A stretch of 49,062 bases of DNA from a virus. How positions within the stretch are numbered: the stretch's first letter is position 1; every line of letters begins with the position of its first letter. The notes under the pieces are model-generated. The model saw only the letters and a program-made list of their open reading frames with translations. It was not told the origin of the DNA and did not search any database. The position numbers were made by a program, and so were the translations under genes. This document shows, piece by piece, positions 47,785-49,062 of this stretch. Where the stretch lies: the IMG/VR virus record IMGVR_UViG_3300008113_000098, positions 1-49,062 of that record. One strand, written 5' to 3'.

Positions 47785-47966
47785 TCTCACTAGTGAGAGA
47801 TAGCAAGGGGAAAATGATAATGATAAATGATTATCAATTATCAATAGAAGGTGAGCAGGGCAATAGCTTAGTAGTGAGATACTTAGTAGTGAGATAGTTA
47901 GAGCTTATTGATAATGAATTATTATTATCTTTAGGGCAGGGGAGGGGATATCTTAGTAGTGAGATA
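47785..47966. repeat. TAGTGAGATA iterons with a palindrome
   Basis: The palindrome TCTCACTAGTGAGA sits at 47785-47798. CTTAGTAGTGAGATA occurs exactly at 47867-47881, 47882-47896 (back to back) and 47952-47966. The half-site TAGTGAGA is shared by the palindrome and the iterons. Surrounding DNA is AT-rich (TGATAATGATAAATGATTAT). This combination is typical of operators or replication origins. Confidence 0.85.
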
Positions 47967-48231
47967 CCTAACAATGTTATATTGAGAATGAGAATCAATA
48001 AGAAGGCGTCACCAAAAGTGGACAGTCGCTGTCCTATTTTGAGGACGGGCTAAGTTGTTATGTGACAACGAGTTACAGAATGTGGCATGAAATCGTGTCC
48101 TAAATAGTGTACATATTCATGGATGTGTATAAAGGTAAGTTGTTGGTATACATAGAGTTAACGTTTTCAGCTAGCTTGGCATGTGATGTGCATGGTAGGG
48201 CAGTGAGCGTGCCACCGTAGGGCGCGTGCTG

Positions 48232-48259
48232 TTTGACATAGGCTGGTTATGGGTTTGCG
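48232..48259. repeat. Left arm of inverted repeat around a single gene
   Basis: TTTGA, one differing base, ATAGGCTGGTTATGG (48238-48252), then TTGCG. It matches the right arm at 48742-48768 in inverted orientation with one mismatch and one extra base. The arms bracket only the gene at 48333. TTGACA within the arm looks like a -35 box, but no good -10 follows. Confidence 0.85.
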
Positions 48260-48332
48260 CGACACGCGCAATTCTCCCGTGCGCTGCATATTGTGGCCGG
48301 GAGCACCATACCAAAAAACCGGAGAAAGAACG

Positions 48333-48740
48333 ATGCCACGCAAGAGCAAGAAGAACGGCCCCCGCAAGACTCCGTCTCAGATTATTGAATCACTCACGCG
48401 GGAGAACGTTGCGGGTTGGATGAACGAACGAAAAGAGCTTGGCGAGAAGGTGAACGCTGTCGGAATGGCGATTGAAGCAATGATCGCTGCGAAGATGGAT
48501 GAATCGCACATCGAAAGCGTTCGCAAGACGGTAGCAGCAGGAGCATTCGAGAGGCTTTCGTATCTGGAAAACAACGTCAAGCGTGTTGCTCTGACGCTCA
48601 CTCGGATGTCAGGTTACAAACACTGGGAATCGCTGGTTTCCGCAAATCTGGAAATGATTCCCACCGCGACAGAGAAGGAACACAAAGCGAGACTTGCCGA
48701 AACTTTCGGCACGCAAGTTGCAAAGGATCTTCCGTACTAA
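48333..48740 (+). CDS. Hypothetical protein in an inverted-repeat-flanked cassette
   Basis: In this 135-residue protein the ATG 48333 follows CCGGAGAAAGAACG. Its N-terminus is basic (MPRKSKKNGPRKTPSQ), and the rest is helical with coiled-coil character (ENVAGWMNERKELGEKVNAV, EAMIAAKMDESHIESVRKTV). GC content is visibly higher than in the neighbouring DNA. It sits 73 bp inside the left arm, and its stop lies 1 bp before the right arm. It could be a cargo gene or a nucleic-acid-binding early protein. No family is recognised. Confidence 0.75.
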   Translation: MPRKSKKNGPRKTPSQIIESLTRENVAGWMNERKELGEKVNAVGMAIEAMIAAKMDESHIESVRKTVAAGAFERLSYLENNVKRVALTLTRMSGYKHWESLVSANLEMIPTATEKEHKARLAETFGTQVAKDLPY

Positions 48741-48741
48741 A

Positions 48742-48768
48742 CGCAATCCATAACCAGCCTATCTCAAA
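48742..48768. repeat. Right arm of inverted repeat around a single gene
   Basis: The core CCATAACCAGCCTAT (48748-48762) is the exact reverse complement of the left-arm core, and the repeat extends to CGCAAT on one side and CTCAAA on the other. It begins 1 bp after the gene's stop codon. Confidence 0.85.
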
Positions 48769-48770
48769 TT

Positions 48771-48826
48771 CACTCAAAAGTGAGATTTCCAAAGTAACGG
48801 AAGTCTCACTTTTGAGTGTTTCTTTT
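48771..48826 (+). terminator. Strong intrinsic terminator
   Basis: CACTCAAAAGTGAGA (48771-48785) pairs perfectly with TCTCACTTTTGAGTG (48804-48818). An inner TTCC/GGAA extension is present and TTTCTTTT follows. It ends transcription of the 48333 gene. Confidence 0.9.
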
Positions 48827-48903
48827 GATTTCATCTTTTCCTCTTTCAATACCAGCTATTTCGTCTGTTTCGTCTTTTTCGGGAATTTAATTTTACAATT
48901 ATT

Positions 48904-48953
48904 TTTCCCACGCTTTCCCAGGCTTTCTCAAGCTTTCCCCGGATTCCCAAGCG
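48904..48953 (-). repeat. Right array of five 10-bp iterons, inverted
   Basis: Read on the - strand the units are CGCTTGGGAA, TCCGGGGAAA, GCTTGAGAAA, GCCTGGGAAA and GCGTGGGAAA, a consensus GCnTGGGAAA with exact 10-bp period. The outer end (48944-48967) matches positions 60-83 as an inverted repeat of 24 bp with three mismatches. Origin or packaging-site function is inferred. Confidence 0.8.
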
Positions 48954-48967
48954 TTTCGCGGGTATGG

Positions 48968-49062
48968 CTCTCACAGTTAAGGAGGAAGAAGTAGAAGTAG
49001 AAGTGTAGTATTGTATGTTAGTAAATATATAGATATATATAGATATATATTAAGTATATATT
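48968..49062. other. Right-end purine-rich and AT-rich DNA
   Basis: No gene is present. A purine-rich stretch (GGAGGAAGAAGTAGAAGTAG, 48981-49000) is followed by TAGAAGTGTAGTAT (48998-49011), which also occurs at 1407-1420. The last 43 bp are almost pure A/T with TATATAGATATATATAGAT. If the window closes into a circle, this melt-prone segment lies between the two iteron arrays. Confidence 0.65.

Larger units (their letters stand above)
47475..48332. other. 858-bp intergenic region with binding-site-like repeats
   Basis: No credible gene is present. A frame at 47643-47897 has no ribosome site and includes repeat DNA. The region holds three partial copies of AATGTTAAAGAGAGTTAAAA (47563-47619), a 14-bp palindrome, three CTTAGTAGTGAGATA copies and AT-rich DNA. 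It also holds the left arm of an inverted repeat at 48232. It separates the divergent late and early blocks and is a natural place for control sites or an origin. Confidence 0.65.

Noticed and set aside
47643-47897. 84-codon frame in the intergenic region
   Set aside because: Lacks a ribosome site, and its coding part is built from repeat DNA.
1-49062. Temperate-phage genes or CRISPR array
   Set aside because: No integrase, repressor or repeat-spacer array was found. The tRNA-like elements could mimic attachment sites, but nothing supports integration.

Overview
The window looks like the complete or near-complete genome of a lytic, short-tailed (podovirus-like) double-stranded DNA phage of a bacterium. 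Evidence for this is a full terminase–portal–scaffold–capsid–tail–ejection-protein set, a lysis gene, its own family A DNA polymerase, and the absence of any integrase or lysogeny repressor I can recognise. A GH108 endolysin, a lipobox protein and strong sigma70-type promoters with Shine-Dalgarno sites fit a Gram-negative host. Genus and host cannot be named from the sequence. No phage RNA polymerase is visible, so transcription probably relies on the host enzyme.

Layout. There are two convergent blocks. Genes on the + strand from 48333 across the window ends to 20291 form the early/middle region: many small proteins, two tRNAs, two tRNA-like elements, nucleotide metabolism, recombination and replication. 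Genes on the - strand from 47474 down to 20336 form the late region. The blocks meet at a strong bidirectional terminator at 20290-20338. The 47475-48332 stretch between the divergent blocks has no convincing gene. It carries repeated motifs that look like protein-binding sites.

Early block. 225-3867 holds small unknown proteins, tRNA-Leu(UAA), a nucleotidyltransferase-like protein and compact tRNA-like folds. Then follow an SNF2-type helicase (3857), a pyrimidine-dimer-glycosylase-like protein (6995), a TSCPD protein (8005), a Cas4-like nuclease (9798), a Sak4-like ATPase (10921) and an SSB-like protein (11773). A structured 214-nt RNA leader (12254-12467) precedes an Acb2-like anti-CBASS protein (12494), which is followed by tRNA-Gln(UUG). 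Next come a GroES-like co-chaperonin (14463), MazG-like and dATP/dGTP diphosphohydrolase-like enzymes (15309, 15626), a family A polymerase split into two genes around a 77-codon ORF (16068, 17911), and a DUF3987-type helicase/primase-like ATPase (18620).

Late block, in transcription order: a duplication-broken gene, a lipoprotein, a fibre-like protein, a beta-helix tailspike, a duplication-broken small basic gene, TerS, TerL, a holin-like protein, an HNH nuclease, a large polyvalent protein, a GIY-YIG nuclease, portal, scaffold, decoration and capsid proteins, a membrane lysis protein, endolysin, adaptor, fibre-like proteins, tail nozzle, a GNAT and three ejection-type proteins ending with a 1231-residue giant.

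Most notable: (1) inverted arrays of five 10-bp iterons at the two window ends, flanking AT-rich DNA; (2) two tRNA-like elements lacking a normal anticodon arm, one abutting a nucleotidyltransferase gene and one behind a consensus promoter; (3) the split polymerase with a His at the usual Phe/Tyr/Leu position; (4) a structured leader upstream of an Acb2-like gene; (5) exact 19- and 38-bp tandem duplications that each break one gene; (6) an inverted-repeat-flanked single-gene cassette.
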